Shown: in pieces, positions 25,842 through 34,501 of the stretch | Numbering within the stretch: position 1 is the first letter of the stretch | Layout: the number at the start of each line of letters is the position of its first letter | The notes under the pieces: model-generated | What the model was told of the DNA's origin: nothing | Databases searched by the model: none | Seen by the model: only the letters and a program-made list of their open reading frames with translations | NCBI GenBank assembly: GCA_022447605.1 | Contig: JAKVBG010000001.1 | Span: forward strand, 150,062-214,061 | Origin: Mariniblastus sp. | Lineage (GTDB): Bacteria > Planctomycetota > Planctomycetia > Pirellulales > Pirellulaceae | Length of the DNA: 64,000 nucleotides | Direction: 5' to 3' | Made by a program: the position numbers and the translations under genes

Positions 25842-27731
25842 CTACTCACCAAGACCGACGATTTCCAGCAATTTCAGGGCATTGGTGGTCTCGGCAATCC
25901 CTTGCCGCATGCGGTAGTCAAAGGTCATCCTGCGCCGCCCATCTTCTTCAATGAATTGTTCTGAAAAATGGACCGTGCGACACGCCTTGGACAACTCGTT
26001 GGTTTCAGCCAACTCCAGGTCATGCGTGGAAATCGCCCCGATCGCGTTTTCGTCGATCAGTTTTCTTACCACGCGACTGACGGCGATACTTCTCTCCCTG
26101 GAATTGGTCCCTTGCAGGATTTCATCCAGTAAAAAAAGCATTGATCTTTCTCTCGACTCGTTCTGCTGCTTTGCCTTATCCACAATCTCCTTGAGTCGCT
26201 TTAACTCAGCCATGAAAAAAGAGACCCCGTCCGACAGGGAATCCACGATCCGCATGCTGGTTTCGATCCGGAAGGTCGCCAGCTTCATCGATTGGGCACA
26301 AACGACACTTCCCATTTGAGCCAGCGTCACATTGACGCCAATGCTACGCAGCAAGGTACTTTTCCCCGACATGTTTGAACCGGTCACCAGCAACACTGTT
26401 CCTGCCGGCCCGACCGTCACGTCGTTCGGCACGCGAGAGTCATCCAGCAACGGGTGTCCCAACTGGAGAGACTCGATCCGCTGCTCTCCCGGGGCAGGTT
26501 CGTTCAGGGTGGGGAAAACCCACTCGGGGTGATCCGCCCGCAGCTTGGACAGGGCCAACATCGCTTCCCACTGGCCCAGCGCTGCGAACCAGCGTTCCGC
26601 CTTGGAACCATGCCGTGACTTCCAGTTCTCCAGCAGATTGAGAACATGGGCATCCCATAGGAACATGAACTCCAGGACCAGGTAAGCCAGGAACAGAATG
26701 CCATCCCGGCGAATATTGGCCAACCAGGTCAACCAGGAGAGACTGCCCACATGGCGGCGGACGTCGTCACCATCCCCTTTCAGCTTATCCTGAAGTCGCT
26801 GCAAAAACGGGGATTCACTCTCAAACTCGCCCACCATGTCAAACAGCTCCACGTAGTGGGCAATCTCGTTCTGGTGGGATGAAATCCGGTTAAACACATC
26901 GTGCATGCCACCGGCAAAAAAAACGGAAAGGAAAAAGTTGGCCAACAAGGCACCCAGCAGCATGGAGCCCGAGATCGGGGCCGCCACCAACCCTGTCAAC
27001 AGAAGGAACAACCCGGCGAGCGTAGCAACCGATGTCAAACGGCTGAGCCACAGCAACCAACTCCTGCGTTGAAACCAATGCGGGCTCTGCGACCAATCGA
27101 TGAAACGACTCGGTCCCGATTGGCTGGTGTGGAGCCGGGCGCACAACAGGCGGAAACGTTCCCGGTAATCGTAGTCGACTGCCAACTCGGCAACCCCGGT
27201 TTGACGCTCCTCGATCTCCTGGCTGGAGGCACCCTCAAGGATCCACTGGCAAAGTGTTTCGATGCCCAGCGGCGTACGGGCAGTTCCCAATAGTTGATAC
27301 AACGAACTTTCACCTACCAGGTCCAGGTCAAAGGCTACCGCCTTGTACTGCCGGGGAATCTCTACCGGGGGCGTCTTGATCTTGGACCATTCCCGTTTGA
27401 TCCGGGCAATCGACTCGGAATGCATTTCGGCCAGCAACCGGGAACGTTTGATCTGCGCGTGAATCCCTTCATGCAGGAAGGCGACCACCAGGAAAGCCAC
27501 GAGGCAGACAGCTGCCAAGCCGTACCAGAGCCAAAACAACTGGGCCAAGTTGAACAGGCCGAGGACCAGGCAGGCCAGGAAAACCAGGAAGGAACCGCCT
27601 CGCAGAAAACTGAACGTGCTCCAGCGGGCGGCCGCCCGCTGCAACAAATCCGCTTCTTGACGTTGCTTCTCGACATAGAAATCCAGAACCTCTTGCGTGG
27701 TGGCGGGTTGTCCTGGTTTCGTTCGGCTCAT
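25842..27731 (-). CDS. Membrane-anchored MutS-family ATPase
   Basis: 629 residues. Two N-terminal transmembrane helices (about 46-63, 66-87) and a second hydrophobic pair (about 245-295) flank a MutS core-like helical region. The C-terminal ATPase is clearly MutS: Walker A GSNMSGKSTLLRSIG near residue 450, FRIETSMRIVDSLSDGVSFFMAELKRL, Walker B in SMLFLLDEILQGTNSRER, and the Asn/His switch in GAISTHDLELAE. The mismatch-binding N-terminal domain of MutS is absent, so classical mismatch repair is unlikely. Related proteins occur in Bacteroidetes and planctomycetes without known function. The start is the ATG at 27731. It ends 19 bases from the convergent synthase homologue. Confidence 0.85.
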   Translation of the reverse strand: MSRTKPGQPATTQEVLDFYVEKQRQEADLLQRAAARWSTFSFLRGGSFLVFLACLVLGLFNLAQLFWLWYGLAAVCLVAFLVVAFLHEGIHAQIKRSRLLAEMHSESIARIKREWSKIKTPPVEIPRQYKAVAFDLDLVGESSLYQLLGTARTPLGIETLCQWILEGASSQEIEERQTGVAELAVDYDYRERFRLLCARLHTSQSGPSRFIDWSQSPHWFQRRSWLLWLSRLTSVATLAGLFLLLTGLVAAPISGSMLLGALLANFFLSVFFAGGMHDVFNRISSHQNEIAHYVELFDMVGEFESESPFLQRLQDKLKGDGDDVRRHVGSLSWLTWLANIRRDGILFLAYLVLEFMFLWDAHVLNLLENWKSRHGSKAERWFAALGQWEAMLALSKLRADHPEWVFPTLNEPAPGEQRIESLQLGHPLLDDSRVPNDVTVGPAGTVLLVTGSNMSGKSTLLRSIGVNVTLAQMGSVVCAQSMKLATFRIETSMRIVDSLSDGVSFFMAELKRLKEIVDKAKQQNESRERSMLFLLDEILQGTNSRERSIAVSRVVRKLIDENAIGAISTHDLELAETNELSKACRTVHFSEQFIEEDGRRRMTFDYRMRQGIAETTNALKLLEIVGLGE

Positions 27732-27837
27732 GGCAAGAACTGGTCTCGGGAAGTGCAAATAGGAACAGGCGACGATGACTGCCTTTATGACCGACACAGG
27801 GCCGGGACGCAACGACCCGACAGGCGAAGATCGGTGT

Positions 27838-29127
27838 TCAGACCCCGCTTAACTCGGTGGCCCGCCGGACCCTTTCCACGGCCAGTATGAAAGCGGCCGT
27901 CCGCAGACTGACCCCCCGTTCATTGGCTGCCGCCCAGACTTCCTCGAAAGCATTGGATAGAACCGAATCGAGTTGCTGACGCACCCGGTTAAGGTCCCAG
28001 CTGTAATATTGACGATTTTGGACCCACTCAAAATAGCTGACGGTCACCCCGCCCGCGTTGGCCAGGATGTCAGGCAGGACATAGGCCCCTCGATCAAACA
28101 GGACCTCGTCGGCATAGGGATGAATCGGTGCGTTCGCACCTTCCACGATGTAATTCGCTTTGATCCTGTCAACATTTTCTTTCGTGATCACCCCCCCCAG
28201 CGCGGAAGGGATCAACATGTCCACTTCCAACGCGAGCAACTCTTCGTTGGAAATCTGCGTGGCACCCTCGTAACCTTCCAGCGTCCGGTGCTCGATGATG
28301 TGGTGCAGGACGGCCGGGATATCCAAACCATCTTCGTTGTAGTAGCCACCGGTAATATCACTCACCGCAACAATCTTGAATTCGGACTCGTACATGTACT
28401 TGGCGGCGTGGGAACCGACATTACCAAAACCTTGGATGGCCACGGAAATATCCTGGGGGCGTCGGCCCAGGCGGCGCAACATCTTGAATGCCAGGATACC
28501 CACCCCTCGTCCGGTCGCCTCTTCACGGCCTTTCGCGCCGTAATCCTCAACCGGTTTGCCAGTGATGCAGGCCGGATTAAAACCGTTGTATTTTTCCCAC
28601 TGGTTTCTCATCCAGGCCATCGTCTCTGAATCGGTCCCCATATCGGGTGCAGGAATATCCTTGTCCGGACCGATAATTTCATGAATCTGGTCGATGAACT
28701 TCCGACTGACCCGTTCTTTTTCCTTCTTGCTCAATTGCGTCGGGTCGACACAGATCCCCCCTTTCGCGCCACCGTAGGGAATATTGACAACCGCCGTTTT
28801 CCAACTCATCAGAGAGGCCAACGCGCGAACTTCGTCAAGGTCCACCTCCCAGTGGTAACGAAGTCCTCCCTTCATCGGACCCCGTGCGTTGTTGTGCTGC
28901 ACCCGAAAACCGACCAGTGTCTCCAGATGACCATCATCCATTTCGACGGGAACCTCCACCGTCACCTCCCGCTTCGGTTGCAGGAGGAGTTTACGAATCT
29001 CGGGGGGCATCTCTAAATTGTCCGCCGCGCGGTGGAAATAGAGCTGAACCGCTTCAAACGCTTTCATGGGATGACTTTTTGATTGGGATTCAGGTGTGGA
29101 AGACAAATTGGTCACGGGTAAATTCAT
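27838..29127 (-). CDS. gdhA: Glu/Leu/Phe/Val dehydrogenase (glutamate dehydrogenase)
   Basis: 429 residues. It reversibly deaminates glutamate to 2-oxoglutarate and ammonia in the cytoplasm. The glutamate-binding segment RGPMKGGLRYH, the catalytic motif NIPYGGAKGGICVDP with its lysine, DIPAPDMGTDSETMAW, and the NAD(P)-binding VAIQGFGNVGSHAAKYM are intact. The size and the MKGGLRYH form fit the hexameric catabolic-type enzymes (RocG/GudB-like). NAD versus NADP preference cannot be read safely. The ATG at 29127 gives a short Ser-rich leader of about 20 residues; the Met before KAFEAVQLYF is an alternative start. Confidence 0.93.
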   Translation of the reverse strand: MNLPVTNLSSTPESQSKSHPMKAFEAVQLYFHRAADNLEMPPEIRKLLLQPKREVTVEVPVEMDDGHLETLVGFRVQHNNARGPMKGGLRYHWEVDLDEVRALASLMSWKTAVVNIPYGGAKGGICVDPTQLSKKEKERVSRKFIDQIHEIIGPDKDIPAPDMGTDSETMAWMRNQWEKYNGFNPACITGKPVEDYGAKGREEATGRGVGILAFKMLRRLGRRPQDISVAIQGFGNVGSHAAKYMYESEFKIVAVSDITGGYYNEDGLDIPAVLHHIIEHRTLEGYEGATQISNEELLALEVDMLIPSALGGVITKENVDRIKANYIVEGANAPIHPYADEVLFDRGAYVLPDILANAGGVTVSYFEWVQNRQYYSWDLNRVRQQLDSVLSNAFEEVWAAANERGVSLRTAAFILAVERVRRATELSGV

Positions 29128-29252
29128 AACAATCGAAAGATCTATGACGGGTCGCCACTACGATGTCGGAGAAGGATCACCTACAATAAATCAAATCGTC
29201 AATTGTATGTAGATTTGTTCATCAATATGGGGCGAATTCGTCTCGAAAACGT

Positions 29253-32105
29253 GTGACAGCCGATTCCAACCAATTCTGGAAGTTATTATCTGATAGCGGA
29301 CTCGTTAGCGACGACGATTTGCATGAAATTGCCGCCTTATTCAGTGCTGCGCAGGTGGAAATTGAAGAACGCCCCGAATTCCATGGCCTGAACGAAGTCG
29401 AAACGGTAGCCAAATGGCTGGTCGAGCAAAAGGTGGTGACGGAATTCCAGGCGGACATTTTGGCCAAGGGCGCGAGTGGTCCCTTTAAGTACGGAAATTA
29501 CACGGTTGTTGGACGTACAATTTCCGGTCCGCTGAAAGACAGTTTTTCGGCCATTCACCGGGCCACCGGACACCCCGTGCTGTTACAGTTTTTACCCGGT
29601 AACGAGGCGGACGACCTCGCTTCCTGGCAACAGATTGACGCCCTGGTTTCGGTCGTATCAGAACTTGATTCTCCCCACCTGGCGACCATTTACGAGACCG
29701 TCGTCTTGCCCAGCTACCGGTTTGTCGTTTCGCAACGGCCGGCTGGGAAACCACTCTCGGTGCGCGTCCCCAGGAAAGGCCGTATCCCTTGGCAGGATGC
29801 TTGCCGGGTCGTCGGACAGGTCGGTCAAGCGGTCAAGCAAATGCACCAGCATGACCTCTCTCACAATGCGATCTCCCTGCGAACCATCTGGCTCTCCAGT
29901 ACGGTACCCGCCCAGCTCAGAATTCAGATCATGCCCGACCTGGAATTCGATCCGGAAGATGACCGGACTGTTGAATCCCGGCTCGACTACCTGGCACCGG
30001 AACAATCGGATCATCACGGATCACCGCCTGCGGATATCTATGCCCTGGGATGCGTGCTGTATCGTCTTGTTTCCGGACGAGTACGTCCAACGAACCGCGC
30101 GGCCGCGGATCCACCAAAACCCGTTTCCGTCGCGTCAGAATTGGCAAAGCACGAACTGCCGGCACCCTTAACCGACTTGATGGACGCGATGTTTTCGCCC
30201 AACCCCAACCAGCGCCCCGACATCAGGGACGCATTGTCGGTTTTGGGAGAACTGGTTCCGCTGTCCGAAGAAAAGACACCCCAACCGAAAAAACCTGCCT
30301 CCGAGCAAATTTTCCGGCAAGAGCTGGGCAAGTTCAAACCAGGTTCCTCCCCCAATCAGGTCAAGAAGCTACCTGAAATCCAGGCAAAACCTCTCGTCTC
30401 CGCAGACGTCCGCGCGACCCCCTCCAACAGGAATCTGGTCCGCCAGAAAAACAACCGCTGGGTCTTCCCGGTCGTGACCGCGGCAACGCTGGCTCTGTTT
30501 CTGATCGGCTTCCTGGTTTACGCCAACCAAAAAGTAGTGGGCCGACTGGAGCCAGCTGCATCGGAAAAGAAACCGGAGCCAACCGAACCCGTTGACGCAA
30601 CTGAACCAGTCGAACCGGAGATCGATCCCAACGCGCGGTGGATACAAAAACTGGTCGAGGATGATGGCGAGATGCTGTGGGAAACCCCGACCCTGGGTGA
30701 ACCGATCGACTTTTCGTACATGCCGCCAGGCGCCAAATTGATCTTCTCGCTGCGCATGGCCGACCTGTTGAAACAGGATCAGGGGGAGTTTCTGGTCCAG
30801 TCGATCGGCCCCCGCCTCAAGTCGAAACTTGATCTGTGGGAAAAGAAGACCGGGGTCCCTCTGGCTGAAATCGAGCAGTTGATCATCTCGTTACACCCGG
30901 TCGAATTTGAGTACCAGCCGGTCTTCATGGTACGGACCACAACACCCAAAAAGCGCGAACGTCTGCTGGAACTTTGGAACAAGCCGGAACCGACCGACCT
31001 GGAAACGGGAGCCCGGATTTACACCGGCTCCGATTCCATGGGCTACTTCTTCACCGAAGGAGATACCGATCCGGAAGAAACCCGGAAGTTCCTGATTGGC
31101 CCCGCTGCCCTGGTCCGCGAGTCGGCCGATCTGGCAGGGGCCGTTCCCCTGGAAGGGGCCATGAAGAACCTGGCAGCAGCAACCGACCAGGACCGGCAGG
31201 TTTCGATCCTGTTTTTGAGAAATGCCCTGTTCAATGATGAAGGTCAGAAACTGATGTCGGGCAGCCTGTCCGGGTTGAACCGCGAGTTGGCCGTCACGTT
31301 GAACGACAGTATTCGCGGCGGATTGCTGAGCCTGCACCTGGACAATGGCAGCTTCCTGGAACTACGGTTTGACCAGACACTCGACCTCAAACCGAGTGAA
31401 TTCCGCAACTGGTTGACCGAAAGCACTCAGGAGAGTCTCGACAAGATCACGCAATACGCAGCTTCCTCGCCCGCCAATGATTACTGGAATCCCGTTCGCT
31501 CCAGATATGGAGGGATGATGATGGACCTCTACCGGAGAATGAGGATTGGTGTCGAGCAGAAACAGGTCATCGCGAATTGCTGGCTACCCCCGATGGCTGC
31601 CCACAACATCGTGGGTGGCACCGAGCTGCTGCTGGCTTATGCTGGCGGGAGCGGGGAAGTGGTCGCACCCCCCACCCGCAGCCAACCCCAAACTATCCAG
31701 GAACTGCTGGAACTGCCACGCGATCTCAACGTCACGACCAATCCGGACCTGAACATCCTATTGGCCGACCTGCAAGCCGAGGTGACGGACGATCTGGGCG
31801 AGCTACCATTCCCCTTTGAAATCAGGCTACTGGGAAACGACCTGCTGACCGAGGGAATCACAAAAAATCAGCGGCCGGGTGAATTCAATATGCAACAGAA
31901 AACCCTGGCAGAAATCCTCACCGAAATCATGATCCGGGCAAATCCCAACAAGGACATTACCGGCCCCGAGGATCCGAACTGCAAACTGGTCTGGGTGGTC
32001 GGACCCGACCCGGATAACGCGGAGCGGCAAATCGTCCTGATTACAACCCGCGGTGCAGCGGCTAAAAAATCGTATGAACTACCAGCCGCATTTCAGGCTG
32101 AATAA
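29253..32105 (+). CDS. Transmembrane pseudokinase (Ser/Thr kinase-like) with large extracytoplasmic domain
   Basis: 950 residues starting at GTG. A kinase-like fold spans about 80-330, but the catalytic residues are lost: the ATP lysine position reads VLLQF, the HRD-x-KPxN loop reads HNAISLRT, and DFG reads DLE. The structural APE (LAPEQ) and the Asp of DIYALGCVLYRL are kept, so it is probably a pseudokinase. A proline/glutamate linker and a transmembrane helix (about 405-427, VFPVVTAATLALFLIGFLVY) lead to about 520 extracytoplasmic residues with no recognised domain. Such a protein could bind partners and signal across the membrane without phosphorylation. The zinc-ribbon gene starts about 200 bases downstream and may be co-transcribed. 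Confidence 0.8.
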   Translation: MTADSNQFWKLLSDSGLVSDDDLHEIAALFSAAQVEIEERPEFHGLNEVETVAKWLVEQKVVTEFQADILAKGASGPFKYGNYTVVGRTISGPLKDSFSAIHRATGHPVLLQFLPGNEADDLASWQQIDALVSVVSELDSPHLATIYETVVLPSYRFVVSQRPAGKPLSVRVPRKGRIPWQDACRVVGQVGQAVKQMHQHDLSHNAISLRTIWLSSTVPAQLRIQIMPDLEFDPEDDRTVESRLDYLAPEQSDHHGSPPADIYALGCVLYRLVSGRVRPTNRAAADPPKPVSVASELAKHELPAPLTDLMDAMFSPNPNQRPDIRDALSVLGELVPLSEEKTPQPKKPASEQIFRQELGKFKPGSSPNQVKKLPEIQAKPLVSADVRATPSNRNLVRQKNNRWVFPVVTAATLALFLIGFLVYANQKVVGRLEPAASEKKPEPTEPVDATEPVEPEIDPNARWIQKLVEDDGEMLWETPTLGEPIDFSYMPPGAKLIFSLRMADLLKQDQGEFLVQSIGPRLKSKLDLWEKKTGVPLAEIEQLIISLHPVEFEYQPVFMVRTTTPKKRERLLELWNKPEPTDLETGARIYTGSDSMGYFFTEGDTDPEETRKFLIGPAALVRESADLAGAVPLEGAMKNLAAATDQDRQVSILFLRNALFNDEGQKLMSGSLSGLNRELAVTLNDSIRGGLLSLHLDNGSFLELRFDQTLDLKPSEFRNWLTESTQESLDKITQYAASSPANDYWNPVRSRYGGMMMDLYRRMRIGVEQKQVIANCWLPPMAAHNIVGGTELLLAYAGGSGEVVAPPTRSQPQTIQELLELPRDLNVTTNPDLNILLADLQAEVTDDLGELPFPFEIRLLGNDLLTEGITKNQRPGEFNMQQKTLAEILTEIMIRANPNKDITGPEDPNCKLVWVVGPDPDNAERQIVLITTRGAAAKKSYELPAAFQAE

Positions 32106-32308
32106 CCGTAACAAGAGGAAAGATAATCCGTTAATTCGGGGGATTCGGCGAGGCCCAGGGTCAGGCCAGCAGACGTTTTTCCCGAAATCAGTGAATAACG
32201 TCAGCAGGAACGGACGGGCAAACCAGGGGAACCTTATTCCTCCCCGGGTCGTCCAACACGATCGAGACAGAGGCCCTGCGCTGCCCATCCATTGTGAGGT
32301 ATAGGCTG

Positions 32309-34495
32309 GTGGAACCATTTACCATTCTTTGTGAAACGTGTGCGGCCCGGCTCAGGGTCACGCAAGCCAAAGCGATTGGCCAAAAACTGGCCTGCCCAAA
32401 ATGCAATAGCATGGTACTGGTCGTCCCTCCCGAGGGTGTCCAGATCTCGGCCGACGAAACAGACGGGACCGCCTCCGGTTTCGATTTCGATGATATCGAA
32501 AAAATCCTGCAGGAGTCCCCGGCCAAGTCAGGTCCTCCGCACTCGACCGAAGACCAGCCAGGTCGCGTTCCCTCCCGGGGCAAGGGAGATTTACAGCCAG
32601 TCCCGGCAAACGCCCCACTGGCAAACGCCCCACTGGCAAACGCCCCACTGGCAAACGCCCCACTGGCAAACGCCCAACCGGCAAACGCCCAACCGGCGAA
32701 CCCGGCAGCGGAGGCCACTCGGGCCGCTCCCTCGCCCGGCGAATCATGGACCTCTGAAGCTGCTAAGAGCCGGCAGAAGTGGCTGATCGCCGGCGCCATC
32801 GTCATCGGCAGCCTCCTGGTAGTCGCCGCAGTGATCGGCATGATGCTGGGAAATGCAGACAATCCTCAGCAAGCGCCCCTTGTGGCGGCCGCTGATTCCG
32901 AGCCGGAAACAGACCTCCCGAACCAAGCAAACCAGCTGTCCGACGAGGCAGACGACCGATCGGAAAAAAGGAAAACAACGACAGAAGACCCGCCTGTCCC
33001 TGCCGACGCAGCGCCCACAAAAAACGAAGCCAATAACGATCCACCTTCCAGTCAGGAACCGGCGAAAGCGGCGGAGCCTGAAACGAACGCAGAGAACCCC
33101 GACCGGACAGACAGACAAAACCCGCCCCCGGTAATACCTGAGGACCCAACCAGCGAACCACCAACAGAACCGGGAGAAAATCCTGCCGGCACAGAGACTG
33201 ATTCAGAGAGTGAACCACAACGACCTAACGGCCTGGACTCGTTATTGATCGGCATGGACAAAAGCGGCGATGATTCTGTTTTGAATTCCAATCTGGGTGA
33301 GCTTTCCAACCTGCTGGAAAAAAAAGGGACCTCGATTCTCGAGATCAATGATCTGGCCGCCGTGATTCGCAACTCGGAAATGCTCGGGCTACCCCGCTAC
33401 CATTTTGACAAGCCGGGGCCGTTCGACCCGGGGACATTGGAACGCCTGCAAGACCCCTGCGCCGGGGTGCAGTACGAAGGCATCCCGGCACTGGTTGCAT
33501 TGCGAGAAATTTCTCTAATCACTGGCGTCCCTTTCCAATTGAACGTGGAAGCGATTGCCAGCAGAGATATCGACCTGGCAACACCGGTCGATTTCAAGCT
33601 GGTCGACAAGAGCTTTATCGAAGTCGTACAGGAGATGCTGGAACCGCTCGAGTTGGGCGTTACTTTTGACGGGACCAAGATCCCGGTGATTGAACCGGTC
33701 AACCAAGCTGCGCTTGTCGACAGGAAATACGATCTGCCCCAACTGGATGATCCGGATGGCGAAAAAATCACTCGATTCATGGCGTCGATCAAGGGTTTGA
33801 TCGCACCCCAATCCTGGCAGGCCGAAGAGAACCCGGCCACGATTCAGCGGGAGGATAACCAGCTGGTGATCCGCCAGACACCGGAAAACCACCAGCGGAT
33901 ACAGGACTACCTCTCAAAAATTCAAGCCGGCTTGCAGATGGCGGCCGGTAATGAAGCAGTGGCTGACCGCTTTGAAAACCGCTGGGGCGCGGCTCAGGAA
34001 AAAACATCTCAACCCTTTGAGAGCCGTTTCCGTTCCCCGGTTACCCTCGAGTCAATGCTGAACCGGATCCAGCAGGTTTCCCGTGTCAGCGTGGTCGTTG
34101 ACTGGGAATCCGTCCTCCCGTCCGGCTGGACGCCCCAGACAATCGTCCCGGCCAAGGTCGAAGAAAAGAGCGTCGACGAAGCAATTCGCCAACTCGTGCG
34201 AACCATGGGACTCACCAGCCGCTTCGTCGATTCCAACACAATTGAAATCACGACCTTTCAATCCGCAGCCAATGCAAGAGAACTCGAAGTCTACTCCTGC
34301 CATGAGATCCTGAGCGGGAACATGACGCCAGAGGCTTTGATGCAGGCCCTGGAGGGAGCCCTGAATTTCGATGTCAACCAACTGAACAACGTTCGCGTCA
34401 TCTATGAACCTGAGTGCCAATGTGTAATTGCACTGGCACCCCAATTGGTGCAACGGCAGATCCAGGCCATCCTGGATCGTTTGAACGGCAAGTAA
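32309..34495 (+). CDS. Zinc-ribbon, single-span membrane protein with secretin-like C-terminal domains
   Basis: 728 residues from the GTG at 32309, chosen because GAGG (32296-32299) sits nine bases upstream; a GTG at 32294 is the alternative. The N-terminus is a zinc ribbon with CETC and CPKC pairs (about 6-34), then a Pro/Ala tandem-repeat linker (about 100-130), a transmembrane helix (about 155-178, LIAGAIVIGSLLVVAAVIG), and a very acidic, Pro/Thr/Glu-rich stretch to about 310. The C-terminal 400 residues have beta-alpha repeats like the STN/secretin N-domains (GIPALVALREISLITGVPFQ, and VEEKSVDEAIRQLV). No secretin pore domain follows. Cytoplasmic ribbon, periplasmic tail; function unknown. 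Confidence 0.75.
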   Translation: MEPFTILCETCAARLRVTQAKAIGQKLACPKCNSMVLVVPPEGVQISADETDGTASGFDFDDIEKILQESPAKSGPPHSTEDQPGRVPSRGKGDLQPVPANAPLANAPLANAPLANAPLANAQPANAQPANPAAEATRAAPSPGESWTSEAAKSRQKWLIAGAIVIGSLLVVAAVIGMMLGNADNPQQAPLVAAADSEPETDLPNQANQLSDEADDRSEKRKTTTEDPPVPADAAPTKNEANNDPPSSQEPAKAAEPETNAENPDRTDRQNPPPVIPEDPTSEPPTEPGENPAGTETDSESEPQRPNGLDSLLIGMDKSGDDSVLNSNLGELSNLLEKKGTSILEINDLAAVIRNSEMLGLPRYHFDKPGPFDPGTLERLQDPCAGVQYEGIPALVALREISLITGVPFQLNVEAIASRDIDLATPVDFKLVDKSFIEVVQEMLEPLELGVTFDGTKIPVIEPVNQAALVDRKYDLPQLDDPDGEKITRFMASIKGLIAPQSWQAEENPATIQREDNQLVIRQTPENHQRIQDYLSKIQAGLQMAAGNEAVADRFENRWGAAQEKTSQPFESRFRSPVTLESMLNRIQQVSRVSVVVDWESVLPSGWTPQTIVPAKVEEKSVDEAIRQLVRTMGLTSRFVDSNTIEITTFQSAANARELEVYSCHEILSGNMTPEALMQALEGALNFDVNQLNNVRVIYEPECQCVIALAPQLVQRQIQAILDRLNGK
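32606..32695 (+). repeat. Six 15-base tandem repeats inside a coding region
   Basis: Four copies of GCAAACGCCCCACTG are followed by two of GCAAACGCCCAACCG, then a degenerate partial copy. The unit is five codons (ANAPL or ANAQP), so copy-number change keeps the frame and only alters linker length. Near-identity of the DNA copies suggests recent expansion by slippage. Confidence 0.95.
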
Positions 34496-34501
34496 CCCGA
34501 C

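Noticed and set aside
32606-32695. CRISPR-like short repeats
   Set aside because: Contiguous 15-base units without spacers, inside a coding frame.
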